Source of the DNA: Zygnema cylindricum
Lineage: Eukaryota; Streptophyta; Zygnematophyceae; Zygnematales; Zygnemataceae
DNA length: 37,228 nucleotides
Assembly: GCA_037447655.1 (NCBI GenBank)
Contig: JBBHKE010002307.1
Span: 1-37,228, forward strand
Reading direction: 5' to 3'
In this document: in pieces, positions 18,671 to 35,889 of the stretch
Numbering within the stretch: the stretch's first letter is position 1
Layout: each line of letters starts with the position of its first letter
Position numbers and translations under genes: made by a program
The notes under the pieces: model-generated
What the model was told of the DNA's origin: nothing
The model's input: the letters and a program-made list of their open reading frames with translations, nothing else
Database searches by the model: none

Positions 18671-19673
18671 TTGACGAATTCCGGTCTTTGTTAACGTGAA
18701 TATCTGTATTGGGCAGATTTGGTTAAGTCTTACTTCAAGCAAGTGAAACTTATTGATGTGTTAAATGGATCCCTGGCAGAATGTGATGCCAACTTTGATC
18801 AGAAAAATGACCAAGCTTTGCATTTAGTGAAGCTTATGATATCAAAAGAAATGCATATGACATATATTAATGTTACAAAGGCATCAGAATTGTGGGATGC
18901 ATTGAAATCTTCTTATGTTAAAGCTAGTGACCAGCATGAGATTATAACTGGTGGTCAAATCTATGAGTAGCAGATCTATGAGTATAAGTACACAGGCGGT
19001 AGCATGGTGGAATACGCTAATCGGTTTCGAATGGTGGTCAGATCTATGAGTAGCAGATCTATGAGTATAAGTACACAGACGGTAGCATGGTGGAATACGC
19101 TAATCGGTTTCGAATGTTATAGTCAAAAAATGCATGTTCTGGGGGAACTTTCTCCCCTTATCATCAGACCATGATTCTCTTAAAAAGGCTTCCTAGTGAA
19201 TATAAAGGAGCCTCAGATAAAATGAAAAAATTGTCTAAACCTCATTGGAATTCGCAAACAGCTATAAAGTTTATTTTAGCAGAAGAGGCTACTCAGACAG
19301 TCTTAGGATTTGGAAAACCAGCTGTAGCATTCACGGCTCAATTTCAGAGGGAAAATACATATCAAGGGAACCAGTTTAATCCTGAGTTTCAGAAATGTGT
19401 TTACTGTTATATTGATGGTCATTCCTTCAGAGCTTCTCTTTTGTATATGAAAGCTCTTGAAACAGGTATCTTCAAAAAAGGATGGAGACACCGCAGACCT
19501 CCCATTTCCCAAAAACGTCCGAATAAAACTGTTGCCTTTTCAGCAGAGGATACAGAATTGGAGAAGAAGAAGACCAAGGAAGAGACACCTGATGTGACTT
19601 GTTTTCCAAAAACTGATGACAAAGAGTTATTTGCTCTTGCCAAACTCGATATGATGGAAGGAGAAAAGGACCT
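18660..19673 (+). pseudogene. E3 Gag, broken
   Basis: After the primer-binding site a frame resembling PVF...REYLYWADLVKSYFKQVKLIDVL gives the capsid N-terminus, followed by ELWDALKSSYVKAS. An 83-bp tandem duplication (18950-19115) destroys the frame. The capsid core resumes as LLKRLPSEYKGASDKM and HWNSQTAIKFILAEEA. The zinc knuckle is CVYCYIDGHSFRAS, with the last Cys replaced by Ser. A Lys/Glu-rich linker leads to the protease. Confidence 0.75.
18950..19115 (+). repeat. 83-bp tandem duplication inside E3 Gag
   Basis: Two near-identical units starting GGTGGTCARATCTATGAGTAG and ending CGGTTTCGAAT. Each also contains an internal 15-bp near-repeat around AGATCTATGAGTA. 83 is not divisible by three, so the second copy shifts the Gag frame. 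Confidence 0.9.
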
Positions 19674-20088
19674 CGGATGGATAATGGATTCCGACAGCTC
19701 TTCACACATGTGCTAGAACAAGTCTTGGTTTAAAGAGATGTCTTCTATTCCTTTACGTCAGATCTTATATGCTTGTGGCTATGCCGTTGAATCAAATGCC
19801 AAAGGAAACATAGATCAAGATTGTGTGATAGATCGAAAGGTTGTTAAAAGAACTTTGTATGATGTCTTGTATGTTCCAAAGTTTAAGAAAAATATGTTTT
19901 CTATGTCTGTAGCTGAAAGCAAAGGCTTTGAGGTTCTCCAAAAAAATGGCAAGAAAATAGTGAGCAAGGATGGAAGAGTAGCTCTAGTAGGAACTAGAGG
20001 CCCAAACTTTTTGTACCACATGGACCTGGCTAATAAAATTGATTTTGCTTACTCCACTGTCCTATGTGATAATGTTTTGTGGCATTAA
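19674..20088 (+). pseudogene. E3 protease and start of integrase zinc region
   Basis: The protease signature reads WIMDSDSSSHMC: catalytic Asp kept, Gly of DSGAS replaced by Asp, then a TAG stop after the Cys. Downstream VLYVPKFKKNMFSMSV and FLYHMDLANK are typical. The frame ends at LWH*RLGH, where the Lys codon of the WHKRLGH motif has become TAA (20086-20088). Confidence 0.8.
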
Positions 20089-20820
20089 AGGCTTGGTCAT
20101 GTGCATCATGAGAGACTTACTGAGATGATAACGCATGATATAATAGAGGGAGTCAAGCTTGGTCAAAAAGAGTCTCATGTTTGTGATGGTTGTGCTCTCG
20201 GAATGCTTCACAAGCTTCCCCTACCACAAGTTTTTGATCACCGAGCCACAAATCTCCTTGGTATTATTCACTCTGATGTCTTCGGCCCTTCCAAAGTTCT
20301 CTCTCTTGGTGGCAACCGCTATTTTGTCACCTTTACAGACGACTACTCCCGGTACAGTCGCCTATATTTCATGAAAGAGAATAGGGAAGTCTTCACTCAC
20401 TTTAAACACTACAAAATCTGGGCGGAGAAACTTCACGGCAAATCTATTCTTGCTTTGCAGGCGGATAATGGTGGAGAGTGTGTATCCCATGCTTTTGCTT
20501 TTTTTTTGAAAGAAAATGGCATCTCTCGTGAATTTAGTGCTTCGTACACACCGGAACAAAATGGTGTGGCCGAGAGACTTAATCAGACTTTGACTGAATG
20601 TTCTCGCTCTATGATGGCCGATAAAGGTGTGGATCCAAATTTTTGGGGGGAAACTTTTCATTGTGCTTCCTACATTAGAAATAGAGTGGAAACTCGAGCT
20701 GTTAAGGGTAAGACACCTTATGAAGTGTGGACAGGCAAAAAGTCAAATGTCGGTCATTTTAGATTCTTTAGTAGCAAATGTTTTATATTAGATAATTTTC
20801 CTAATTGGAAGCATAGTTGG
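20089..20820 (+). pseudogene. E3 integrase
   Basis: RLGHVHHERL and CDGCALGMLHKLPLP complete the zinc region. The triad is intact in HSDVFGP, ADNGGE and EQNGVAERLNQ. It continues through FWGETFHCASYIRNRVETRAVKG and TPYEVWTGKKSNVGHF. Frame and alignment are lost near 20790-20820. A 19-bp tandem duplication (20862-20899) adds another break just downstream, in the VYNPQRG segment. Confidence 0.87.
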
Positions 20821-20861
20821 TGTCTTTTTAGGTTATGATGATGAAGCTGCAGGTTATAGAG

Positions 20862-20899
20862 TGTACAACCCTCAAAGAGGTGTATAACCCTCAAAGAGG
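20862..20899 (+). repeat. 19-bp tandem duplication in E3
   Basis: TGTACAACCCTCAAAGAGG is followed at once by TGTATAACCCTCAAAGAGG. It adds 19 bp, a frameshift, at the integrase-RT linker. Confidence 0.9.
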
Positions 20900-20948
20900 A
20901 TGCCTTTAGACAACCAAAAATATTCAGATAAATGAAGAGAGTCAATCT

Positions 20949-21700
20949 GTGGATGTTTTTAGTATGGATGCAACTGAAATGAAGGAGAAAATACATGAGT
21001 ATATTATTCTTGAGCAACTACCTTTTACACCATCTTCTTCTACTTCCTCTACCACTCGCCCCAATGCCTCTGGGGCGTCAAATCCTCTTTCCGGTGCTGC
21101 TCCTTCTCTTGATCCTCCTACCACTTTCCGCCCTCTACGGAAGACTAGGGGACCAATAGTTCTCCCGTCAGACTTTCCAGGGGGAAGAAGGCAAAGTAGC
21201 CGTCTTCGAGGCGACCGAGTGGAGAGTGCTTTTTCTGCAAGCATAGTGGAGCCCCTTACTATTCAGGAAGCTTTTTCTATTCCCGAAAAAGATCATTGGA
21301 ACTCGGCTGCAAATGACGAGATAAAGTCAATTATGGAAGCCCAAACTTGGGAACTTGTGGAGCTCCCACCGAACAGGAAAGCTATCGGTTGCAAGTGGGT
21401 CTTCAAATTAAAATTTAATCCTGATAACACTATTGAGAGATATAAAGCTAGACTGGTCGCTAAGGGATTTAGCCAGAAGGAGGGAATTGATTATGAAGAG
21501 ACCTTCTCTCCCGTGGTTCGCTTTCCTACTGTGAGAGTTTTGTTGTCTTTTGCTGCAATAGCTGATATGGAATTGCAATGGGAAAAGTCCTGAACTTGAG
21601 TTATTTACCGGATGAGGAAATGGTTGTTGAGATGATGATAAAACCTTTGCCCACACCCAAATTAAAGTTATGTAGGGTTGCATATGGATTAAGTGACTAG
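20949..21700 (+). pseudogene. E3 RT start fused to RNase H tail by internal deletion
   Basis: A Ser/Thr/Pro-rich linker leads to HWNSAANDEIKSIMEAQTWE, GCKWVFKLKFNPDNTIERYK and KEGIDYEETFSPVVRFPTVR, the N-terminal part of RVT_2. Just after ADMELQ, before the first catalytic Asp, the sequence jumps at about 21577-21581 to LSYLPDEEMVVEMMIKPLPT. The latter is the C-terminal tail that follows RNase H in copia elements. About 400 residues of RT and RNase H are therefore missing. The tail ends at a TAG at 21698-21700, just before the polypurine tract. Confidence 0.88.
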
Positions 21701-21709
21701 TGAGTCTAA

Positions 21710-21722
21710 AGCTTTAGGAGAG
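21710..21722 (+). promoter_or_regulatory. E3 polypurine tract
   Basis: A purine-rich stretch ending TTTAGGAGAG sits directly before the TGTTG start of the 3' LTR. Confidence 0.7.
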
Positions 21723-22569
21723 TGTTGTTTTTGGAAAGCTTTAGTCCTCTCTATTTATGGGTTGTGAGAGATAGAGAGCTGTTGAGGACTTAGTTTATTT
21801 TTGGGAAAGTACGGTGGTAAGTACGGTTCAGTATTTGCTAGAATTAGTGTGAGAGTGAAATTGGGAGTTCACGGTTCAGTCACACTAGGGACACGCGTCG
21901 TCTGCTGCGAGGAATGCTTGAGTGTGTCCTCCGTAGACATACATACATTCGGTAAGGACCACATGATTCTTGAGAGCACATCCATGGTGCCGAATTTGGT
22001 GATCGGACGGCTGATAGCTGCCGCTGACAACTGTTGACGAGGCGTGACTAGATCACAATTACATTTCTCTATTATCGTGATCTGATTGTCGGTGTAAATA
22101 TTTGTTAGAACATAATTTTGTCTGTAGTGAATTAGTTGATTAGAATGCGTAATTTATGGCATACCTTCTGTACACAAGTATGCTCAAAGTATTTTTTGTT
22201 AGACGTACGGCTGGAATGCCTTCGTACAGTTTAGTATAGCTTCAGTATAAAAGTAGGACTTAGTAAATTTTGGAGTTAAGGAACAAATGATATGAAAACT
22301 GGACACTTAGTTTTATGTAATTTCACCTCTGAATATCTCATATATTTGTCAGCTGAATAAAGTGAAATTTTGTGTGTATGTTCCTCTTTATGTTATCTAC
22401 ATTGTGATAGATTTGTAGGTCTATTGTGTCACTGTATTTCAAGTTATCATATGTCAAAGTTGTTATTCTGCCATCGATCTTTGTGGAAGCTTCTTCTCTT
22501 GATTTGTTCTACAATGACTACTGCTGCTTCTTCTTCATATTCGGTACAAGCAGTTGTCTCAGAACAACC
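21723..22569 (+). mobile_element. E3 3' LTR
   Basis: Starts TGTTGTTTTTGG and ends AGAACAACC. It is uninterrupted and therefore the reference for reassembling the 5' LTR: 21723-22142 matches 9699-10111, about 22142-22300 matches 17340-17498, and the rest matches 18388-18655. It has the TATA box AGTATAAAAGTAGG near 22243. It preserves the unoccupied hAT target and, with a small deletion of TGTAG-like sequence, the LTR-B target. Confidence 0.88.
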
Positions 22570-22574
22570 CAAGG

Positions 22575-23228
22575 TTTACAAGCCGTGGTACTTCCTGTAC
22601 GACCAATGTACGACATGGCTGAGGGGCATACGCTTGTCGTCATCTTACTCGTTTTGATGCACTCCGGGAATTCCGCTTAGCAATGGGAGTACGCCACGTG
22701 TCATCCAGTGACGTTATGACCGCAAACCGCCAAAGTGGTCATTCCGCGATGTCGGCTTGCATGCGAGCCGTTAGATGTAGACCGACTTTCGATGTCCGCC
22801 GTCCAAACAAATGTCCGATACATTTGTTTCGTGCGAAGTACCGTACAACTAAATCTATGTTACACAAAGTTTGTTGAACCAGTTAAATGATTTATTGTAT
22901 AAAGACATATTTAAATAATTATCAAACCCTATATAATTTAACAATCTTCTATGACTAACCGGTTAGAGCGGACGGCTATGCGTAGCTTTGCCGGTCAAAG
23001 GTTCGAATCCTGTTGGACTCATCTTTTTGGTTAAGAGTGACTTTGTCACTCTTATCCTCCCTTTCTTCCTACCTTCTCCTCCCTTCAACCATGGCTCCAT
23101 CTCCCTCTCTAGTATTCAGTGGCTACAACAAGTGTGGGGACTTGAGAGGTGTTAGTAGTCAGCTGTATTAACTTGGCATTCCTATTATTGTTTTTTTTTA
23201 CAAGACCCTGAAAATATCCCAGAAATCA
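22575..23228 (-). mobile_element. Solo LTR-A, second part
   Basis: Resumes after E3's CAAGG flank. TACTTCCTGTACGACCAATGTACGACATGG matches TACTCCTTGTAGAGCCATAGTACGATATGG of the E2 LTR, then CCACGTGTCATCC, GACCGCAAACCGCCAAA, GAGCCGTTAGAT, a tRNA-like sequence, CCATGGCT and CAGTGGCTACAACAAGTGTGGGGACT follow in the same order. It ends near CCAGAAATCA, next to the resumed non-LTR element. Confidence 0.78.
22948..23020 (+). ncRNA. tRNA-like sequence in LTR-A
   Basis: Contains an A-box-like AACCGGTTAGAGCGG and a perfect B box GGTTCGAATCC, ending in GGACTCA. The acceptor and T stems are only partly paired, so it is not a functional tRNA. The equivalent position of the E2 LTRs (GACCTACCGGATAAGGCGGA ... 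GGTCACCTGATCAAG) looks like a more decayed version. Confidence 0.5.
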
Positions 23229-23232
23229 CTAG

Positions 23233-23890
23233 TGGTCCTCACGGATCCGAGTGGGGCGCACTTTTCATCTCGCGTGGCTTCGTATTCAGGTATGGCGGTT
23301 CGGGATGCAGCGGTTACAAAAGAAAGAGACTATGCTCACCAAGACCCGTCGGACCAGTTTGTCCCATTTGCAGTGGAGATTTTTGGATCTTTGGACAAGT
23401 CCTTCGATGATTTTCTTCAATTCTGTGCGCGATAAAACGTTTGAATTCCGAGGTCCAGGGAGTCCTCCTCCGAGTTTTTGGGTTTGCTTCTACCAACAAC
23501 TTGTCTCAATTACACTTCAACGGACGCAAGGTGCGACTCTCCTTCGACGTAGCACACTAGCTGAGGATCGGCGAGTTGAGGATCCGCGAGTTCTTCCAGA
23601 CCTTCCGCCAAGGGACCCAGTTCACATCCATGATCTCCGTGGGTGTGGACCTTAGTTTGTTTAGGGGTAGTCTAGTCTAGGTTTTTTCATTTTGTCGGGG
23701 GTCTAAGTCTGTTGTTGTTTCATTTTGGTTCTTTGCTCTTGTTAGTATTGCTCTGTTTCGTTCCGGTTTTTAGGCGTAGATTACTTTCTTGTGACTCTTG
23801 TAGTCTCCAAATGTTTTTTATCAGTTTTACACTTTTTGTACTCAGATGGTTTTACCATCGCAATTTCTGCAATAAAGTCTTTTCGTTACA
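23233..23890 (+). pseudogene. Non-LTR retrotransposon, part 2 (C-terminal domain and 3' tail)
   Basis: Continues the protein broken at 9369: VLTDPSGAHFSSRVAS, KERDYAHQDP, DQFVPFAVEIFGSLD, then after a frameshift near 23435 VSITLQRTQGATLLRR. The order fits the C-terminal restriction-like endonuclease region of R2-type elements, as an inference from motif spacing. Coding ends near 23655. The remainder is a T-rich 3' untranslated tail with a small hairpin (GATGGTTTTACCATC) and AATAAAG near 23870. Confidence 0.7.
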
Positions 23891-23907
23891 CTTCCTCGTA
23901 ACTGTGA

Positions 23908-24028
23908 AGTACAGTACAGTACTGTACTGTACTATACTGTCCTGTACTGTATAGTACTGTATTGTACTATACTGTCGTGTTCTGTACAGTACTGTAATGT
24001 ACTTTACAATACTGTATCGTAGCGTACC
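23908..24028. repeat. GTACT pentanucleotide repeat
   Basis: Degenerate tandem ACTGT/GTACT units with frequent self-complementary AGTACT and GTAC. It could fold on itself and is rich in GTAC, the core bound by plant SBP-box proteins. Function is unknown. Confidence 0.85.
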
Positions 24029-24763
24029 TTCGTTGTTGTAGCGCCACTAGAAACGCAAAGAGGACAAAAGAATGTGAATTTTAACACTATCACGGAATAT
24101 AGAACATATCTATGGAGTGTGTAATGTGAACACCCTGAGGCTCTGTTGTTTGACAGTCTCCCGTAGCCTGCAACAAATTCTAGGATTTGTGACAGTTGAA
24201 ACCCTAAGAATGTGATATTCGACAGTGTGACGTGACATAGAATACCCCCGGCTGGAAGTTTCTGCAAACTGCGAAAAAAATCATTGCATACGCGGATAAG
24301 AAGCATAGAACCACCGATCTGTAATCGGCCACGTGGACATTCTTCCTCTCAGATCTTTGAAATTTGGAAACGTCTAATTCTGATTGGTTTGGTACACTAG
24401 AAGATCTTTGTATGTCCGTACAAAGAAAGCTTCGTCGGACGAAGAAGAAACAAAATTCGCGTGAGAAACGAGAAAATACTTTGCAGATGAAAGTACAATT
24501 CGTACCTTAGTTTGATTTTGTCGTTTTGTGAAGCGATGGGATATACGGTATACGTAAACGCATAAAAATATATAGTGTAGCGTGGCACCTCCAGGGTGGT
24601 TCATATTCGTCGAAACTTTTCTCCGAAAGGGTGGAAAAAAAAAACAAAGGGATTCAGAAGACAAAAAAAAAAAGGTACAAAACCTTCTAAAACGTTTTGC
24701 TTGTACAAGTACGGAAGGTGCAAATAACTAAATATAAATGATAAAATATGTACGGACGTATAA
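24029..24763. other. Intergenic spacer
   Basis: No gene recognised. The open frames on the minus strand near 24374-24664 have no known motif and adjoin homopolymer A runs. Confidence 0.35.
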
Positions 24764-24765
24764 TA

Positions 24766-25218
24766 CACCGTGTATCGCTAATTCGCTATTAATGTGGTGG
24801 TCTTTTACTTTTTCCCGCCACTTAAAGCGTAACATATATTTTCCGTACACATATGCCAGATTGCTGATCCGACGGTTTCGATTCGAATAGGGTGCGTCTC
24901 CATGTGCCACAGTAACGGTTTTTTTGTCGTTTTGCTGTAAAAATTCGCGCCGAACCGCGTAAATTTCAGCCGTACAAATAAATCTAAAAAAGTAGAAGTA
25001 CAATTTGCGTCATCGTCGAATTTAGAATGTACTAAATTTTGTCGTCTTGTGACAAAACTACAGTACAGACTACAAATAAAACTACCTACATTATATATTT
25101 GAGTTTAGTTTTCTCACCGTCCGATTGGCGGTTTCCAATCACAATCTGACACGTGTGTACGGAGTTTAGATGTTTTAACTGGCGAAAAAAACGTTAACGC
25201 TAATAGCGTTACACGGTG
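24766..25218. mobile_element. MITE family M, copy 1 (453 bp)
   Basis: Ends are CACCGTGTATCGCTAATTCG and the inverted CACCGTGTAACGCTATTAGCG, flanked on both sides by TA (24764-24765 and 25219-25220). That arrangement fits Tc1/mariner-type insertion. Internal blocks GATTGCTGATCCGACGGTTTCGATT, CCGATTGGCGGTTT and TGTTTTAACTGGCGAAAAAAACG are shared with the copy at 31547. No transposase is encoded. It ends about 320 bp upstream of the IF3 start codon. Confidence 0.85.
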
Positions 25219-25220
25219 TA

Positions 25221-25540
25221 GCAGTACTGTACTGAACTGTACTTTAAACTAATTTACAAATTCGCACGAAACAATAAAGTTTCATTTGACCGTACTGTAT
25301 TATATTTTATTTCTACTTAAGTATTTTTTCTATCACGTTTGGTCAAAAAACAAAACGAGTTTTCAACGGGCAGGAATAAAAAAAAGTAAATATAAAACGT
25401 ACAGAAAAAAAGTACAGAAGTGCTTTAAAAAAAAAAAAAAAAAAAAGTTTCTGTTTCACACTTCTCCCCCCCAGACTCTTATTCTCTTCCTCTCTCCTCT
25501 TTCCCTGTCTCTCTCCCTCTCCCTTCTCCCTAAAGCAGCC
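25221..25540 (+). promoter_or_regulatory. IF3 promoter and 5' leader region
   Basis: AT-rich DNA with a GTACTGTACT cluster near 25225, an A run of about 20 near 25425-25446, then a CT-rich stretch (25460-25530) typical of plant 5' leaders. No single TATA box stands out; TATTATATTTTATT near 25298 is possible. Confidence 0.45.
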
Positions 25541-33210
<7,670 letters not shown>

Positions 33211-33212
<2 letters not shown>

Positions 33213-33252
33213 TCGGATCTGATCTGATTTTGATCGGATCTGATCTGATTTT
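33211..33252 (+). repeat. 21-bp tandem duplication at the IF3 stop codon
   Basis: Two perfect copies of GATCGGATCTGATCTGATTTT, followed by a partial third. The first begins inside the TGA stop codon (33210-33212). Confidence 0.9.
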
Positions 33253-33273
33253 GGTCGGATTTGGTTCGTCTTT

Positions 33274-33355
33274 ATATGATATGTTATGATATGATATGAT
33301 ATGGTATGTTATGTTTTTTTTTATGTTATGTTATGTTATGGTATCTTATGTGATG
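33274..33355 (+). repeat. ATGAT/ATGTT microsatellite
   Basis: Runs of TATGATATGAT and TTATGTTATG in the probable 3' untranslated region. Confidence 0.8.
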
Positions 33356-33867
33356 TTTCGCGGGTATGCAATGGAAATGTGTTTTTTTTTTTTTCTCTTT
33401 TTTATTTCTCCATCTTTTACGTTGGTGTTATGATTCAAAATGACATCATCTGATTTTACGTTTTTATGCGATTTATGAATTTGTTTCTATCCCATGTATA
33501 ATTTTTTTAAATTTTTGTTCTTAAAGATGACCTCCTTTTAAGGTCTTGGTATAAGAAAGTTGTATTTTTCACTTTCCTGAAGAAATATTGTCTCATATTG
33601 TTGTCTTTTTTCTTTCCTGATCCAGTGTTATTAAATCTAACAATGTTTTTCCGTATTTTAAGAATTTTTTTCTAATGAAATTTTAATTTTTCGATAACCT
33701 TTAATGAGGAAAAAAATGAAATTTAGGAAGAAAAAAATTGAAATAGAAAAAAATTATTTTTAATTTGAGAAACAGTAAGGCTTCAATTTCTGCTTGTCTG
33801 TAGGAAATTATTGAAACAATTTCTTCGATAATATATAATTTTTTCTATTTTTTATTTTCTCTATTTT

Positions 33868-33873
33868 AATAAA
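33868..33873 (+). terminator. Possible IF3 polyadenylation signal
   Basis: AATAAA in a T-rich context about 655 bp after the stop codon. Plant signals are degenerate, so an upstream variant may be used instead. Confidence 0.3.
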
Positions 33874-34680
33874 GTATGCTGACTTCATTAAAAAGCGGTG
33901 TGAACTTAAAAAACTTGGTGTATCTTGAAATTTTATATTTTTGTTTATTTTGTACCTAAATTTTAATAATTAGTTTGATTATAATCAGATTTTGACGGTA
34001 CTGGGATTCAATTGTTTTGTCATATAAAACATTTCATTTTGAAAATGTAGTTGAAAGAAAAAGATACTAATTTCGGGAGATTGAAGTGAAAATCTATCCA
34101 AACTAATTTGGTAAAGAGACGATAATAAAAGTTTTGTCAGGAAGAAACGAGGGTCAATTTAACAAATTCTCATCCAGATCATCTGATCATTTAATTTGCT
34201 GTTTTTTATAAAACCTTTTTTTTTTTTTGTGTCCGGAGGTCTAAAGAAACTACAATTAACGGAATTAATTTGAATTCTATTAAACTATATTAACTTATAT
34301 TAAAACTAATAGCAATTTTAGGTGTGTTCCGTCAATAACATTAATGTAGTGGCGATATTCTTTTGTTTTTTTGCCGACTGACCGCAATATTTGACCAGTA
34401 ATAATACTTTTCTTTTTCCTTAAAGACATTTAAGGAGTTTAAAATAAACAGACAAGGGAGACAAAACTGAATTAGAATCACTAAAACCACTAAAATAAAC
34501 ACCACACTAAATTTGGGTTCCTATAAATGAAAACTCACAATAGAATTTAGGGTTTGAAGAAGTACAGGTATTCATTAACATAACTGTGACTCAAAAGTAA
34601 CAATTTTTTCGAAAGAGGACATTTCCCATTTTTGTCGGAATCAATATCATCATTGTTACGACCATCAGCAACTACTGTAC

Positions 34681-34720
<40 letters not shown>

Positions 34721-35315
34721 CAAAAATAAAAGCACAAAAAGTGGCGAAAAAGTCTTGCATTACACTTCCTAGGTTCTAATTTATTATCGCACTAAAATCA
34801 AAGATTTTGTGAGAAAGAAATGTTATTCTGTAGAGGAAACGTAGATCGTCAGTTTTTTCCGTAAAATTTTACTGCCCGTCCCAATTGGAGCAATCCACTA
34901 CTATTCAAGTGAAATTTTATTTTTGACCCGAAATCATAGATTAACATTAAAAACGTTATCTTATAAAGTCGGGTGTTTTCATATAGTTTTTTTCTTTAGT
35001 TAATTGGCCCATAATTCTGCCACATGTAGCGAAACATAATGTAGTGTGGTTAAAATTCTAACAAAATGTTAACCCTAATCATTCGCTTACATTTTAATAG
35101 AGGTTTTGAGGTGTACTTATTCTTATGTACGGAGGGAAATACTTGTGCGGAGTCAACAACTTCCCATATCATGCGTCAATGTCATATTAATATAATGGCG
35201 GTTAATATATTTAACATCATTTTTTAGTTAATATCATTATTTATTAATGTATCGCACGTCAATATAATTACTTACCTGACTTTATTAAAAAGCACGATGG
35301 TAAAATCAGGAATAT

Positions 35316-35361
35316 ATAAAGGGGTATATATAGAGGCATAAAGGGGTATATATAGAGGTGT
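35316..35361 (+). repeat. 22-bp tandem duplication with TATATATA
   Basis: Two copies of AAAGGGGTATATATAGAGG with a three-base spacer. Each contains a TATA-like core. No gene starts nearby on either strand. Confidence 0.75.
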
Positions 35362-35889
35362 ACATTCGACTGAGGAGTGAAAGCAGAAGGCATACATTAC
35401 ATAAATGCATTGGAATATAATATTATATACATGTATGTATATTAGATATAGTATATTAAAAATTTAATGTGCGAAAAAAAATTTAAAACGCAAAACATCC
35501 TTAACAAATATAGTAGTAATAAGGTAAAGGGTACAATATGGGGAGAACAAATTTTCATTGGTACGGATGTAATCCTGGCCAATCATTGGTTGATTAGAGA
35601 CCAACGAGGTTAAGCTATATTTTGACAAAAGGATAATAAGACAAAAAAAAACAAAAAACTGGTAATTCTTACACGAACTATGGTCATATCCCACAAAATT
35701 CTCCCACAATAGTGAATAGAAGAAAGATTCAAGGGCTCTTCTTTACAATGGTAAAACACTCCAAAAGCACGAAAAACCCTGACAAAGGGAAGAGAAAGTC
35801 AAGAAGGAAATTGCTAGTATTGAAAGAAAATTAAAGACAGGACCGTTAGACGTGTTCCTACACTCCCTCCCTTCACCTTTATTGACTTT

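Larger units (their letters stand above)
9699..22569 (+). mobile_element. Ty1/copia retrotransposon E3, plus strand, with nested insertions
   Basis: The outer ends are TGTTATTTTTGG (9699) and AACAACC (22569), flanked by TAAGG (9694-9698) and CAAGG (22570-22574), a one-mismatch 5-bp target duplication inside LTR-A. Internal order is primer-binding site, Gag, protease, integrase, RT start, RNase H tail, polypurine tract and 3' LTR. The 5' LTR is in three pieces: 9699-10111, 17340-17498 and 18388-18655. Together they total 840 bp, against 847 bp for the 3' LTR. Most of RT and RNase H is deleted internally, and stops are scattered, so the element is dead. Confidence 0.85.

Noticed and set aside
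3503-22569. Gypsy or retrovirus-like (envelope-bearing) elements
   Set aside because: Integrase precedes RT in all three, the RT is RVT_2 type and no envelope frame follows RNase H, so they are copia type.
22510-22600. Start of a second Gag gene (short Met-Thr-Thr-Ser frame after the E3 3' LTR)
   Set aside because: The same stretch occurs at the end of the 5' LTR before the primer-binding site, so it is LTR sequence. It stops matching exactly at the LTR end.
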